DNA of 64,000 nt. Origin: Parashewanella tropica. GTDB taxonomy: Bacteria; Pseudomonadota; Gammaproteobacteria; Enterobacterales; Shewanellaceae. Below, one piece after another: positions 38,701-46,854 of this stretch (within the stretch, counting starts at the first letter, position 1; each line of letters starts with the position of its first letter). The position numbers and the translations under genes were made by a program. The notes under the pieces were generated by a model. That model searched no databases, had not been told where the DNA came from, and saw only the letters and a list, made by a program, of their open reading frames with translations. The DNA lies in contig NZ_CP037951.1 of the NCBI RefSeq assembly GCF_004358445.1, forward strand, positions 1,227,501 through 1,291,500, read 5' to 3'.

Positions 38701-39627
38701 ATGGCATTAAGCAGTCAGCTGTTGTTATTTTTAGATGTAGTACAACAAGGTTCGTTCACTAAAGCTGCGGCTTTACACGATATGGATAGGTCGTCTTTAT
38801 CAAAAAAAATTAAACAATTAGAAGCGGATTTAGGGGTGAGATTGCTTAATCGTTCGACACGCTCATTTTCCCTTACTCCGGCTGGTGATGAAGTTCTTGC
38901 AACGACTCTGAAGCTTAAAGATAACTTAAATGAAATTAAGTATATTGCGAGTTCTTATCAATCAGAGCCTAAAGGAAGGCTTAGAATTACTTCCCCTAAT
39001 TATTTCGGGCACTTATATTTATCGCCAGTGATTACTGATTTTATAAGAACCTATCCAGATATTGAAATTGAACATTGTCTCTCAGATATAAAATCGGACA
39101 TTATTTCAGATAATTTTGATTTAGCTTTTAGGTTTGGCAAGTTAGTTGATTCTCGACTTATCGCTAAGAAAATTGCGGATGTTAATTATGTGCTGGTGGC
39201 TTCTCAAAGCTTTGTTGAAAGATATGGCTTGCCTCTAACACCAGAAGAGTTAGAGAGTTTACCTAGTGTTGTTTATAAAAACTCTGACATCACTCTCGAT
39301 CAACTAACTCTTATTCACAAGGGTAACAGTGAGAAAAATAAGAACATTCGACTTCAAGGGCGCTATAAAGTAAGTGATATTCGAACCTTGATTAATTCAG
39401 TAGTGGACGGGCTTGGTTACAGCTTTTTTGATGCTTCTATTTTAGATAAACCAATTTCAGAATCCGGTTTGGTGACTTTATTACCTCAATATAAAGTTGC
39501 TAACAAGGAAGCAGGCATTTATGCGCTGTATCCTCACATCAAAAGCTCGATGCTGGCGCGTCGTTTTTTACAAGCAGTGGAGGAACACATCGGCACTCCT
39601 CCACGTTGGCTCTCAAATTTAGAGTGA
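38701..39627 (+). CDS. LysR-family regulator
   Basis: 308 residues from ATG 38701 (the frame opens at a TTG, 38683). N-terminal winged HTH (LLLFLDVVQQGSFTKAAALHDMDRSSLSKKIKQLE) and a periplasmic-binding-like effector domain. The ending HIGTPPRWLSNLE is shared in type with the regulator ending at 43519 (HIGTPPYWDKNLA), so the two are paralogues. It converges on the nitroreductase gene, leaving one base between them. Target genes cannot be deduced. Confidence 0.88.
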   Translation: MALSSQLLLFLDVVQQGSFTKAAALHDMDRSSLSKKIKQLEADLGVRLLNRSTRSFSLTPAGDEVLATTLKLKDNLNEIKYIASSYQSEPKGRLRITSPNYFGHLYLSPVITDFIRTYPDIEIEHCLSDIKSDIISDNFDLAFRFGKLVDSRLIAKKIADVNYVLVASQSFVERYGLPLTPEELESLPSVVYKNSDITLDQLTLIHKGNSEKNKNIRLQGRYKVSDIRTLINSVVDGLGYSFFDASILDKPISESGLVTLLPQYKVANKEAGIYALYPHIKSSMLARRFLQAVEEHIGTPPRWLSNLE

Positions 39628-39628
39628 T

Positions 39629-40288
39629 TTAAAGAACAGTAACAACGTCTTCAATAGGTAAACGAGCTTTAGGGCGGCCATGATTATAATCTTCACCGTC
39701 CAAGTGATAGCCCATAGCAAGCGCAAAATCACATTCAAAACCACCAAGTTCGTTTGCGAACTCTTCACCGATAAGTTGTTGGTCAACGCCTTCCATAGGT
39801 GTTGAAGCAATACCTAAGCGAGCAAGAACATGCAAAATATTACCTAATGCAATATAAGTTTGTGCTTTCGTCCAGTTTCTATTTACACCTGACTCATCAG
39901 TGTTTAATTCGGCAAAAGCAAATGCGCCATTTAGCATGTTGTCATAGTGTTCAGCGTCTAAGTGACCAGAGGCAACTTCAGCATCAACGACTTTACGATA
40001 ATCCTCTTTATTAAATTTAGGATTATGGGCAAACAAGATGATGTGTGAAGCTTCAGTAGCATGAGGCTGGTTAAACTGGTACATATTCGCAAACGTATTA
40101 TGAAAACGTTTCTTTGCTTCTTCACTTTCTAAAAAGATGAACTTCCAAGGCTGTGAGTTGATTGAAGATGCAGAAAGACGAATCGCCTCTTTAATGACAT
40201 CAATGTATTCAGCAGAGATACGTTTAGTTGCATCGTATTTTTTTGCGGTATAGCGATTGTTCAAATCTTTAATAATTGGGTGAGACAT
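39629..40288 (-). CDS. NAD(P)H nitroreductase, NfsB-like
   Basis: 219 residues of the FMN-dependent nitroreductase family. Features: KKYDATKRIS near the N-terminus, SASSINSQPWKFIF (FMN-phosphate binding) and a C-terminal MGYHLDGEDYNHGRPKARLPIEDV. Closest in pattern to oxygen-insensitive NfsB/dihydropteridine reductase. Cytoplasmic. Convergent with the LysR gene, which may or may not control it. Confidence 0.9.
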   Translation of the reverse strand: MSHPIIKDLNNRYTAKKYDATKRISAEYIDVIKEAIRLSASSINSQPWKFIFLESEEAKKRFHNTFANMYQFNQPHATEASHIILFAHNPKFNKEDYRKVVDAEVASGHLDAEHYDNMLNGAFAFAELNTDESGVNRNWTKAQTYIALGNILHVLARLGIASTPMEGVDQQLIGEEFANELGGFECDFALAMGYHLDGEDYNHGRPKARLPIEDVVTVL

Positions 40289-40407
40289 GGCTTTTTCCTC
40301 AATACTGTCGAATTGAGGGCATCATAGAGAATTTGAACGTATGGATAAATAACAGTTGCTTCCAATCACTGTGGAAAAAATTACCCATAATCTAGAAGTT
40401 TAAATTT

Positions 40408-40445
40408 TGCACTATTTTGGTGCGTTTGCAGTTGTGTATGGTGCG
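40408..40445 (+). promoter_or_regulatory. NtrC-type enhancer sites upstream of glnK
   Basis: TGCACTATTTTGGTGCG (40408-40424) agrees with the NtrC consensus at 16 of 17 positions. A second TGGTGCG half-site at 40439-40445 is displaced by 21 bases, two helical turns. Both lie about 165-180 bases upstream of the sigma-54 promoter, a normal enhancer distance. Confidence 0.75.
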
Positions 40446-40587
40446 GTTTTTATTCTTCATTTCTTATTATCTTCAGTGTATTTTCAAGTCAGATTACTGA
40501 AGTTGCCATTGTTATTTTATTTAAAAACAACTGGTTAAGTATTTTTTTGATGAAGGTTCTAATCACTAAATATCATTCAATTGCAAA

Positions 40588-40603
40588 TTGGCAAAGTTAC
40601 TGC
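40588..40603 (+). promoter_or_regulatory. Sigma-54 promoter of glnK-amtB
   Basis: TTGGCAAAGTTACTGC has the invariant GG (40590-40591) and GC (40602-40603) separated by ten bases, matching the -24/-12 sigma-54 layout. The predicted transcription start is near 40614, 26 bases before the glnK ATG. Confidence 0.75.
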
Positions 40604-40609
40604 TGTTAA

Positions 40610-40978
<369 letters not shown>

Positions 40979-40995
40979 CAAGGAGTGATAATTCA

Positions 40996-42237
40996 ATGGA
41001 ACAGTATATTTCTTTATCTTATGCGCTAAATACGTTTTACATTCTCATGTCTGGGGCACTGGTTATGTGGATGGCTGCTGGTTTTTCTATGCTTGAGGCT
41101 GGCTTGATCAGAACCAAAAATACTACAGAAATTTTAACTAAAAATGTGGCTTTATACTCGATTGCTTGTATTGCATTTTTAATCACAGGTTACGCCTTAA
41201 TGTATGGCAGTGATAAAGGTGGTTTTTGGGTTAATTTTGGGGTTCTACTCAACGATGAAAACTCGGTCGGTTCAGTGATTGCTGCTGCAGATGATCCTAT
41301 CAGTTTTTCAAATTACGCTGACTTCTTTTTCCAAGTTGTTTTTGTAGCAACTGCACTTTCTATTGTCTCGGGAGCCGTAGCCGAAAGAATGAAATTAACG
41401 GCATTTTTAATTTTCAGTGTGGTTATGGCAGGTTTTATCTACCCCGTTCAAGGCTTTTGGAATTGGGGGGGCGGCTTTTTATCAGAAGCAGGCTTTTATG
41501 ATTTTGCAGGCTCTGGCACTGTTCACTTAGCTGGAGCAGCAGCGGCATTGGCTGGCGTTTTGCTAATTGGTCCACGCTTAGGCAAATATAACAAAAACGG
41601 TATAAGTCCAATTCCCGGTGCAAACCTGCCTTTAGCAACGTTAGGAACAATGATTTTATGGATGGGATGGTTAGGTTTTAATGGTGGCTCTCAACTCGCT
41701 ATTGCAGACATTGAAAATGCCAATGCAGTTGCCAAGATTTTTGTAAATACTAATACTGCTGCGGCTGGTGGCGTTATAGGTTCACTACTTCTTTCTAAGT
41801 TAATCTTTAAAAAAATCGATTTAACCATGTTACTTAACGGAGCTTTATCAGGGTTAGTTGTGATCACAGCAGACCCTTATTCTCCATCTGTGCTATTAAC
41901 TTTAATTTTGGGTTTGTTTGCAGGTGCGATTGTATTTTTATCCATTATCGCACTGGATAAATTGAAAGTTGACGATCCTGTTGGTGCGATTTCTGTGCAT
42001 GGTATTGCTGGAGTATTGGGGTTACTGTTTGTTCCTTTAGCCAATGAAAAAGCATCATTTTTATCACAGCTTTATGGCATTGTTTGTATCTTTTCTTGGG
42101 TGTTTTTGACTTCAATCGTATTTTGGTTACTTATCAAAAAGCTTGTTGGTTTACGAGTGACTAAAGAAGAAGAGTTGCAAGGTTTAGATCTTATCGAGTG
42201 TGGAATGGAAGCTTATCCTGAATTCACAACTCGATAA
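40996..42237 (+). CDS. amtB: Ammonium transporter
   Basis: 413-residue inner-membrane channel for ammonium with about eleven spans. Family blocks: FWNWGGGFLSEAGFYDFAGSGTVHLAGA (signature near 155-185), LGFNGGSQLA, and DDPVGAISVHGIAGVLG with a pore His. No long N-terminal signal, and a short C-terminal tail for GlnK docking. Seventeen bases after glnK. Confidence 0.96.
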   Translation: MEQYISLSYALNTFYILMSGALVMWMAAGFSMLEAGLIRTKNTTEILTKNVALYSIACIAFLITGYALMYGSDKGGFWVNFGVLLNDENSVGSVIAAADDPISFSNYADFFFQVVFVATALSIVSGAVAERMKLTAFLIFSVVMAGFIYPVQGFWNWGGGFLSEAGFYDFAGSGTVHLAGAAAALAGVLLIGPRLGKYNKNGISPIPGANLPLATLGTMILWMGWLGFNGGSQLAIADIENANAVAKIFVNTNTAAAGGVIGSLLLSKLIFKKIDLTMLLNGALSGLVVITADPYSPSVLLTLILGLFAGAIVFLSIIALDKLKVDDPVGAISVHGIAGVLGLLFVPLANEKASFLSQLYGIVCIFSWVFLTSIVFWLLIKKLVGLRVTKEEELQGLDLIECGMEAYPEFTTR

Positions 42238-42258
42238 AATAAATACAAGTTTAATTCT

Positions 42259-42292
42259 GCGGCATATTTATAAACGATATGTCGCTACTTTT
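42259..42292 (+). terminator. Likely terminator of glnK-amtB
   Basis: GCGGCATAT / ATATGTCGC (42259-42267, 42277-42285), nine pairs with one G-T, then TACTTTT. The rest of the gap to 42577 holds no gene or clear motif that I can see. Confidence 0.55.
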
Positions 42293-42577
42293 ATTTAGAT
42301 TTAAAAAATGAATTATTTTGTCCATTGATTAACATATCGGCATAAGAGTGTTTTTATGCATTATTGATGACTGAAAAGTACAAACACAGTGTTTCATTTG
42401 CTGGAGTATTACCAACACTGTTTGATATAATGCACAAGCTATAACAAGTATTCACCTCTGCTTTACTTTCATTTTGCAGTTGTTGAACAAAATACCCAAT
42501 TTGATCATACCCAAAGAGATAATTCTCCTAGATCAGATTCAGTGTCAAATGATGTTGCGTTACTAAAGGCGGCTTTC

Positions 42578-43519
42578 ATGCTCGAATTGTTAGAACCTAT
42601 TGCTATTTTTACCCATGTTGCTCGTGCTGGCAGCTTTAGTGCAGCAGCACGAAAGTTAGGAATTTCAAAATCAAAGGTTAGTACCCAAGTTGCTGATCTA
42701 GAACATAAGCTTGGTATACAGTTAATTCAAAGGACTACACGTAGCTTAAGCCTTACCGAAGCTGGCAATATGCTTTATGAGCAAGGTGAAGAGTTACTCA
42801 GAGATGTTGAGCAATCGGTTGCCAGTGTCCACAATCTCAATGAATCAACTCGAGGAGTATTGAAAGTAGGGATCTCCCAGTCTTTCGGTACGATGCACAT
42901 TATTCCTGCTCTGCCAGACTTTATGGCAAAACATCCTGAGCTTTCATTGCAAGTGAGCTTACTTGATCACAAAGTTGATGTTGTAAACGAAGGTTTAGAT
43001 TTATTGCTCACAATGTCTGAGCAATTACCGCTAGGCATGGTGGCTCGTCCTCTAATGAAAAGCCAATTTGTATTGGTGGCTTCTCCTGACTATGTTGCAA
43101 AACACGGAGAGCCGAAACGCCCAGAAGAATTGGTCGAGCATAACTGCCTTGTTTATCATGGTGAGTGGCATGAGCACAGCACATGGCAGTTTAAACGTGG
43201 TGAAGACTACTGTGAAATAGGTGTTTCGGGTAACTTTAAAGTCGATAATGCACCAGCACTGAAGTCAGCTGCCGTTAGCGGGTTAGGTGTTGTTTATTTG
43301 GCTTCATACTTATTAGAAGATGAAATTGAAAAGGGAACTTTGGTTCCGTTATTACGTGATTGGCAGTTAACCAACCACTTACCATTACAAGCCGTTTATC
43401 CTCGTCGTAAGCATCTTGCACCTAAAGTAAGTGTATTTATTGAGTTTATTAAAGAGCATATTGGGACTCCGCCGTACTGGGATAAAAACCTTGCGAGCCT
43501 CTATGAAGAAAGAAAGTAG
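42578..43519 (+). CDS. LysR-family regulator
   Basis: 313 residues from ATG 42578, which has a weak AAGGCGG upstream; the frame opens at GTG 42542. HTH region FTHVARAGSFSAAARKLGISKSKVSTQVADLE, then an effector-binding domain (LKVGISQSFGTMHIIPALPDF). Ends HIGTPPYWDKNLA, akin to the regulator ending at 39627. No target is evident. Confidence 0.88.
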   Translation: MLELLEPIAIFTHVARAGSFSAAARKLGISKSKVSTQVADLEHKLGIQLIQRTTRSLSLTEAGNMLYEQGEELLRDVEQSVASVHNLNESTRGVLKVGISQSFGTMHIIPALPDFMAKHPELSLQVSLLDHKVDVVNEGLDLLLTMSEQLPLGMVARPLMKSQFVLVASPDYVAKHGEPKRPEELVEHNCLVYHGEWHEHSTWQFKRGEDYCEIGVSGNFKVDNAPALKSAAVSGLGVVYLASYLLEDEIEKGTLVPLLRDWQLTNHLPLQAVYPRRKHLAPKVSVFIEFIKEHIGTPPYWDKNLASLYEERK

Positions 43520-43692
43520 CTTGTTTTTATACAAGGAAAATATGAAAACATTGTTTTCTTTATAGAATACTGTTCTAATAATTTCTGTTTTTTAGAGTAA
43601 AAGCTTTTTAAAACAGGTAGTTATGGGTTTTTGGGTGAGTCGGTTGCATTTTAAACAGTGAAAGTCATTGTTAAAAAAACGATAACAGGGTG

Positions 43693-43911
43693 TTGAACTC
43701 TGTTCTGATATCAATACAATGACAAAACCGTTACAAAATGATTTGATTCTTATCTGAGATAAAAAACGACCCCTTTTATCTGAGATAGGCAAATCAGTTA
43801 ATTTATTAACAAGTTTTGCGATGGTGTCAGTAACTTAACCATTTCGAGTTATTGACTTTAGAACCATTACCCTCATTTGGTTACCCCAGCTTTTGCTGGG
43901 GTTATTTTTTT
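43693..43911 (+). ncRNA. Candidate small RNA gene (promoter and terminator without an ORF)
   Basis: A sigma-70-like promoter, TTGAAC (43693-43698), 16-nt spacer, TACAAT (43715-43720), is followed about 185 bases later by an intrinsic terminator, ACCCCAGC-TTTT-GCTGGGGT (43883-43902) with seven T (43905-43911). The only neighbouring gene downstream reads on the opposite strand, and the upstream LysR gene ends 170 bases earlier. Between them TTATCTGAGATA occurs twice (43750-43761, 43776-43787). A transcript of roughly 185 nt is predicted. Alternatively the terminator belongs to a long 3' UTR of the LysR gene. Confidence 0.45.
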
Positions 43912-43912
43912 C

Positions 43913-44290
43913 TTATCTTTCGCCTTGAACTTCAAATTTATCGCTCGCTAAGCGTGCTTTACCATCGCTATCAATCACCCAGTGCTCACGATGTACAACA
44001 CCAAATGCTTTGTTCATTGTCCATTTCGAAGCCAGAATATAACCGTTACCATTTTCTTCTGGCGTCCAAGTTACTTCAGTGTAATCAACGTCTTTAAAGC
44101 CTTGATCAATAATGTTTTGCCAGAAAGCTTGGATCTCTTCTCGTCCAGTAAAGGTACCGAACGGCAATGCTTCCATTACCGTATCTTGCTGATATTGTGC
44201 CGCACAACCCGCAGCATCTTGATTATTAAAAGCAGTTTGCCAAGCAGCAATACCCTGTTTGCATAACTCTAGAGTTTCATTAGAAGACAT
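43913..44290 (-). CDS. SnoaL/NTF2-like protein
   Basis: 125 residues with the cone-shaped NTF2-like pattern: helical N-terminus (LCKQGIAAWQTAFNNQDAAG), then YQQDTVMEALPFGTFTGREEI and FWQNIIDQGF, then strands (ASKWTMNKAFGVVHREHWVI). Such proteins are small-molecule isomerases/hydrolases or ligand binders; no catalytic residues can be assigned. AAGG is upstream of the ATG. Divergent from the LysR gene at 44401 with a 110-base gap, so it is a plausible target of that regulator. Confidence 0.8.
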   Translation of the reverse strand: MSSNETLELCKQGIAAWQTAFNNQDAAGCAAQYQQDTVMEALPFGTFTGREEIQAFWQNIIDQGFKDVDYTEVTWTPEENGNGYILASKWTMNKAFGVVHREHWVIDSDGKARLASDKFEVQGER

Positions 44291-44400
44291 ATTGAACCTT
44301 TATCTTGATGACTTTACCCAATAGTAAATTTAAAATTGAGCCATAAAAACAAAGTAATCAGAAAGTACTGTTAGATAAAATGGGACAATGAGGGTGGACT

Positions 44401-45276
44401 ATGAAGCAATTTAGGTATATGTCGGTATTTGCTCATGTGGTAGATAAAGGCTCTATTTCAGCAGCGGCAGAAGCCTTGGATTTATCTAAATCGGTCATAA
44501 GCCACCAACTCAAATTATTAGAAACTGAACTTGATGTTGTGCTGTTAAAGCGCACAACCAGAAGTCAGTCACTTACTCCTGCGGGTGAAGCTTTTTATCG
44601 CCATTGTAAGCAACTTAATGAACTCGCTGAAAATGCGTGGTTACAAGCCAAAGAAACTCAGTCTATCCCCAAAGGTAAAGTTAAAATTACCGCACCTAAC
44701 GCGTTGATGGATACCATTGTGGTGCCTGCCATTACTCAACTAATGCAAACCTATCCAGAGCTTCAACCTGAGTTAATCAGTAACGATCGATTACTCAATC
44801 TGAGTAAAGAAGATATCGACTTAGCCATTCGAGTAGGTCCATCTCCAAACAGTGGTATGAAACAACGCAGGATTGGACAATTCAGAGACGTGTTATGTGG
44901 GCATCCATGCTTTATGAATGATGGTGCAGGTGTGGATAACGCTTATATTGCAAACAGTTGGCAAGGGGCTCATATTTACCATCAATTTAAGCATCATAAG
45001 ACTAAGGATGAATTAGAATTTACTGCTAAAGCCAAATGCGTGGCTAATTCATTTCACACCTGCCTTTCGTTATTGAATAACAAGGTTGGCATTGGTGTAG
45101 TGCCTGACTTTTTATTTAAACAAATGAGGCCCAAGCTGGTGGAGATATACCCTGAGTATCAGTTACCCATTAACAAGGTTTATGCGGTTTATCCTTTTAT
45201 GGATAACTTACCTTTGAATGTCAGGGTTTGTTTGGAGGGGATAGAAGGGGAGTTGGTGGCTAAGGGAAGTTGTTGA
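44401..45276 (+). CDS. LysR-family regulator
   Basis: 291 residues. HTH FAHVVDKGSISAAAEALDLSKSVISHQLKLLE and effector domain (KGKVKITAPNALMDTIVVPAI). Reads away from the SnoaL-like gene, the classic LysR arrangement with a divergently transcribed target. Confidence 0.9.
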   Translation: MKQFRYMSVFAHVVDKGSISAAAEALDLSKSVISHQLKLLETELDVVLLKRTTRSQSLTPAGEAFYRHCKQLNELAENAWLQAKETQSIPKGKVKITAPNALMDTIVVPAITQLMQTYPELQPELISNDRLLNLSKEDIDLAIRVGPSPNSGMKQRRIGQFRDVLCGHPCFMNDGAGVDNAYIANSWQGAHIYHQFKHHKTKDELEFTAKAKCVANSFHTCLSLLNNKVGIGVVPDFLFKQMRPKLVEIYPEYQLPINKVYAVYPFMDNLPLNVRVCLEGIEGELVAKGSC

Positions 45277-45293
45277 TTTACTAACAACTCGTC

Positions 45294-45318
45294 ATGCCTG
45301 AATGCTGTAATCAGGCAT
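45294..45318 (+). repeat. REP-like hairpin after the LysR gene
   Basis: ATGCCTGA-ATGCTGTAA-TCAGGCAT, an 8-bp perfect stem, followed nine bases later by CTTTTTGCTTTTTT. It resembles dispersed extragenic hairpins and may also end transcription of the LysR gene. Further hairpins follow before 45453: GTGGTGT/ACACCAC and GATAC/GTATC. Confidence 0.5.
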
Positions 45319-45452
45319 CCAGTGTCTTTTTGCTTTTTTAGTAGTATTTGTTTAGATAAATTGAAAACTTCTACGAAGGATACAAAGTCGTGGTGTTACA
45401 CACCACACTGGTTAGATTTACTTCCGATACTGCGTATCAGTCAGTTAAAGTC

Positions 45453-45674
45453 GTGGGCTTTCTGCCCACCCCCGACCAAGAAAGGGGTCTACAGCAACCC
45501 CTCTCTTGGATCTCTCCGTGCCGCCCTGACGGAGTTAAGCGTTTCGATAATGATTGAATAAATGCCTAACGGCTCTGATGGTACATCCATGTACCTCAGA
45601 GCCTAGCCCGACGTCCATGTCGGGCTTACGCCATTTTTCATTCAATCATTATCTAAACAACTCCGAAGGGGGAG
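45453..45674 (+). repeat. Structured ~220-bp repeat, left copy
   Basis: About 222 bases, nearly identical in core to 46629-46850 on the other strand. Contents in order: hairpin GTGGGC/GCCCAC (45453-45469); hairpin CCAAGAAAGGGGT / ACCCCTCTCTTGG (45476-45509, one mismatch); then a long outer stem (CGGAGTT, GTTT, GATAATGATTGAAT at 45530-45559 with partners at 45640-45665). That stem encloses two GC-rich arms, GGCTCTGA-T-GGTACAT / ATGTACC-TCAGAGCC (45571-45603) and GCCCGAC/GTCGGGC (45606-45625). No coding potential is convincing. Confidence 0.85.
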
Positions 45675-45732
45675 GTTCTCTTTTCTGTATATTTTGTAGC
45701 GAATGTTGAAAATGATTTAATTGTTTTAAAAG

Positions 45733-46494
45733 CTATTTATTTGTATGTGCAATATATCTAGCAGGTCCTTGTTTTATCCCAAAGGCGCTCGCATAGTCAC
45801 TATCCCACTCATTTACTTGGGAAAGTATATCACTATATGATTTATCGTAATCACATACGAAGTCATATATAGCAATCACTGAACGAGGATCTAATTCTAA
45901 AAGTTTGGGCTCAGGCGTTACTTTATCAATACTTATTCGAAATGCTTGACATGTTGATCTAGCTGCTTTGGAAGCTTCATCAAGGCTTAGTGTGTTTTCT
46001 TTCCAATCTTTTATACCGTAGAAAAAGTGCGGTGGTAGTGATTCATCATCTGAGTTATCGGGGTTCTGAGAGGGAATCAAAAGAGATTGATATAAATTAA
46101 TTCGAGTGTATTCCATATGAGTTTTATATGATCTTTTTATTATTGGTGTAACGATTAACCTCTCTATATCTAGTGTATTCAATAGAACTCTAGCTGCTCG
46201 AATCCATTTTACTCTAGAGTTATCTTGTTCATAAATTAGGTTGTAAACTTCATCAAACCCTTCTTTGGCAATTTTTAATAAAAGCTCGTCGTTTTTGAGG
46301 GCTTCTTCATTTTCATGCTTTTTCTTATCACGAAGATAAGTAATAGAGGCAATTAATACACCAGAGCTTATTGCCATTACGGGAAGTAAAGCAATTTGTT
46401 CTTTAGTAAGAAAACAGGGATACAGAATACAACAAATTGAAATGATTAAAGTTGCGACAACTATGATTACTAGTATACCAACGAAAAAAATCAC
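45733..46494 (-). CDS. Membrane-anchored protein of unknown function (repeat-flanked cargo)
   Basis: 253 residues starting at GTG 46494, with AAGGAA seven bases upstream. Two N-terminal membrane spans (about 2-27 and 33-52, the second starting LLPVMAISSGVLIASITYL) are followed by a charged helix (YLRDKKKHENEEALKNDELL) and a soluble, mostly helical ~180-residue domain that I do not recognise. There is no catalytic motif. It is the only gene between the two inverted structured repeats and is unlike its neighbours. A small accessory or defence-type membrane protein is possible but unproven. Confidence 0.7.
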   Translation of the reverse strand: MIFFVGILVIIVVATLIISICCILYPCFLTKEQIALLPVMAISSGVLIASITYLRDKKKHENEEALKNDELLLKIAKEGFDEVYNLIYEQDNSRVKWIRAARVLLNTLDIERLIVTPIIKRSYKTHMEYTRINLYQSLLIPSQNPDNSDDESLPPHFFYGIKDWKENTLSLDEASKAARSTCQAFRISIDKVTPEPKLLELDPRSVIAIYDFVCDYDKSYSDILSQVNEWDSDYASAFGIKQGPARYIAHTNK

Positions 46495-46628
46495 GTTAAT
46501 TCCTTAAAGATCAAATTAAGTTGAAGTAGTGCATTAATCAATATTGGAACAAATAAATTAAAATCAATATGGTAATCAATAAAAACTTATATTTAATAAA
46601 ATGTTACCTTAAATAGATGGTGCACCTA

Positions 46629-46850
46629 ACTTCCCTTCGAAGCTGTTTCAGACGCTATTGAATATAAAATGGCGTGAGCCCGACATGGATGTCGGGCTAG
46701 GCTCTGAGGTACATGGATGTACCATCAGAGGCGTTAGTCATTTATTCAATAGCATTTGAAACGATTAGCTTCGTCGGGGCGGCATGGAGAGATCCAAGAG
46801 AGGGGTTGCTGTATACCCCTTTCTTGGTCGGGTTTGGGCTGAAAGCCCAA
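46629..46850 (-). repeat. Structured ~220-bp repeat, right (inverted) copy
   Basis: Minus-strand copy of 45453-45674. Matching hairpins are TTGGGCT/AGCCCAA (46834-46850) and CCAAGAAAGGGGT with its partner. The outer stem is CGAAGCT, GTTTCA, GCTATTGAATA (46638-46664) paired with 46743-46773, enclosing the same two CATCC/CATGG arms. Compared with the left copy the stem sequence differs, but changes on one arm are matched on the other. It ends five bases from the dctP stop and may also act as its transcription terminator. Confidence 0.85.
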
Positions 46851-46854
46851 GGTA

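Noticed and set aside
43982-44266. 94-codon plus-strand frame opposite the SnoaL-like gene
   Set aside because: It is antisense to a gene with a recognisable fold and a good ribosome-binding site.
45322-45561. 79-codon open frame across the left structured repeat
   Set aside because: It lies inside hairpin-rich repeat DNA, has no ribosome-binding site and a composition unlike the real genes.
45563-45635. attC-like integron recombination site (GCCTAAC core near the arms)
   Set aside because: Only one core box fits, the partner box does not match the expected motif, and no integrase or cassette array is present.
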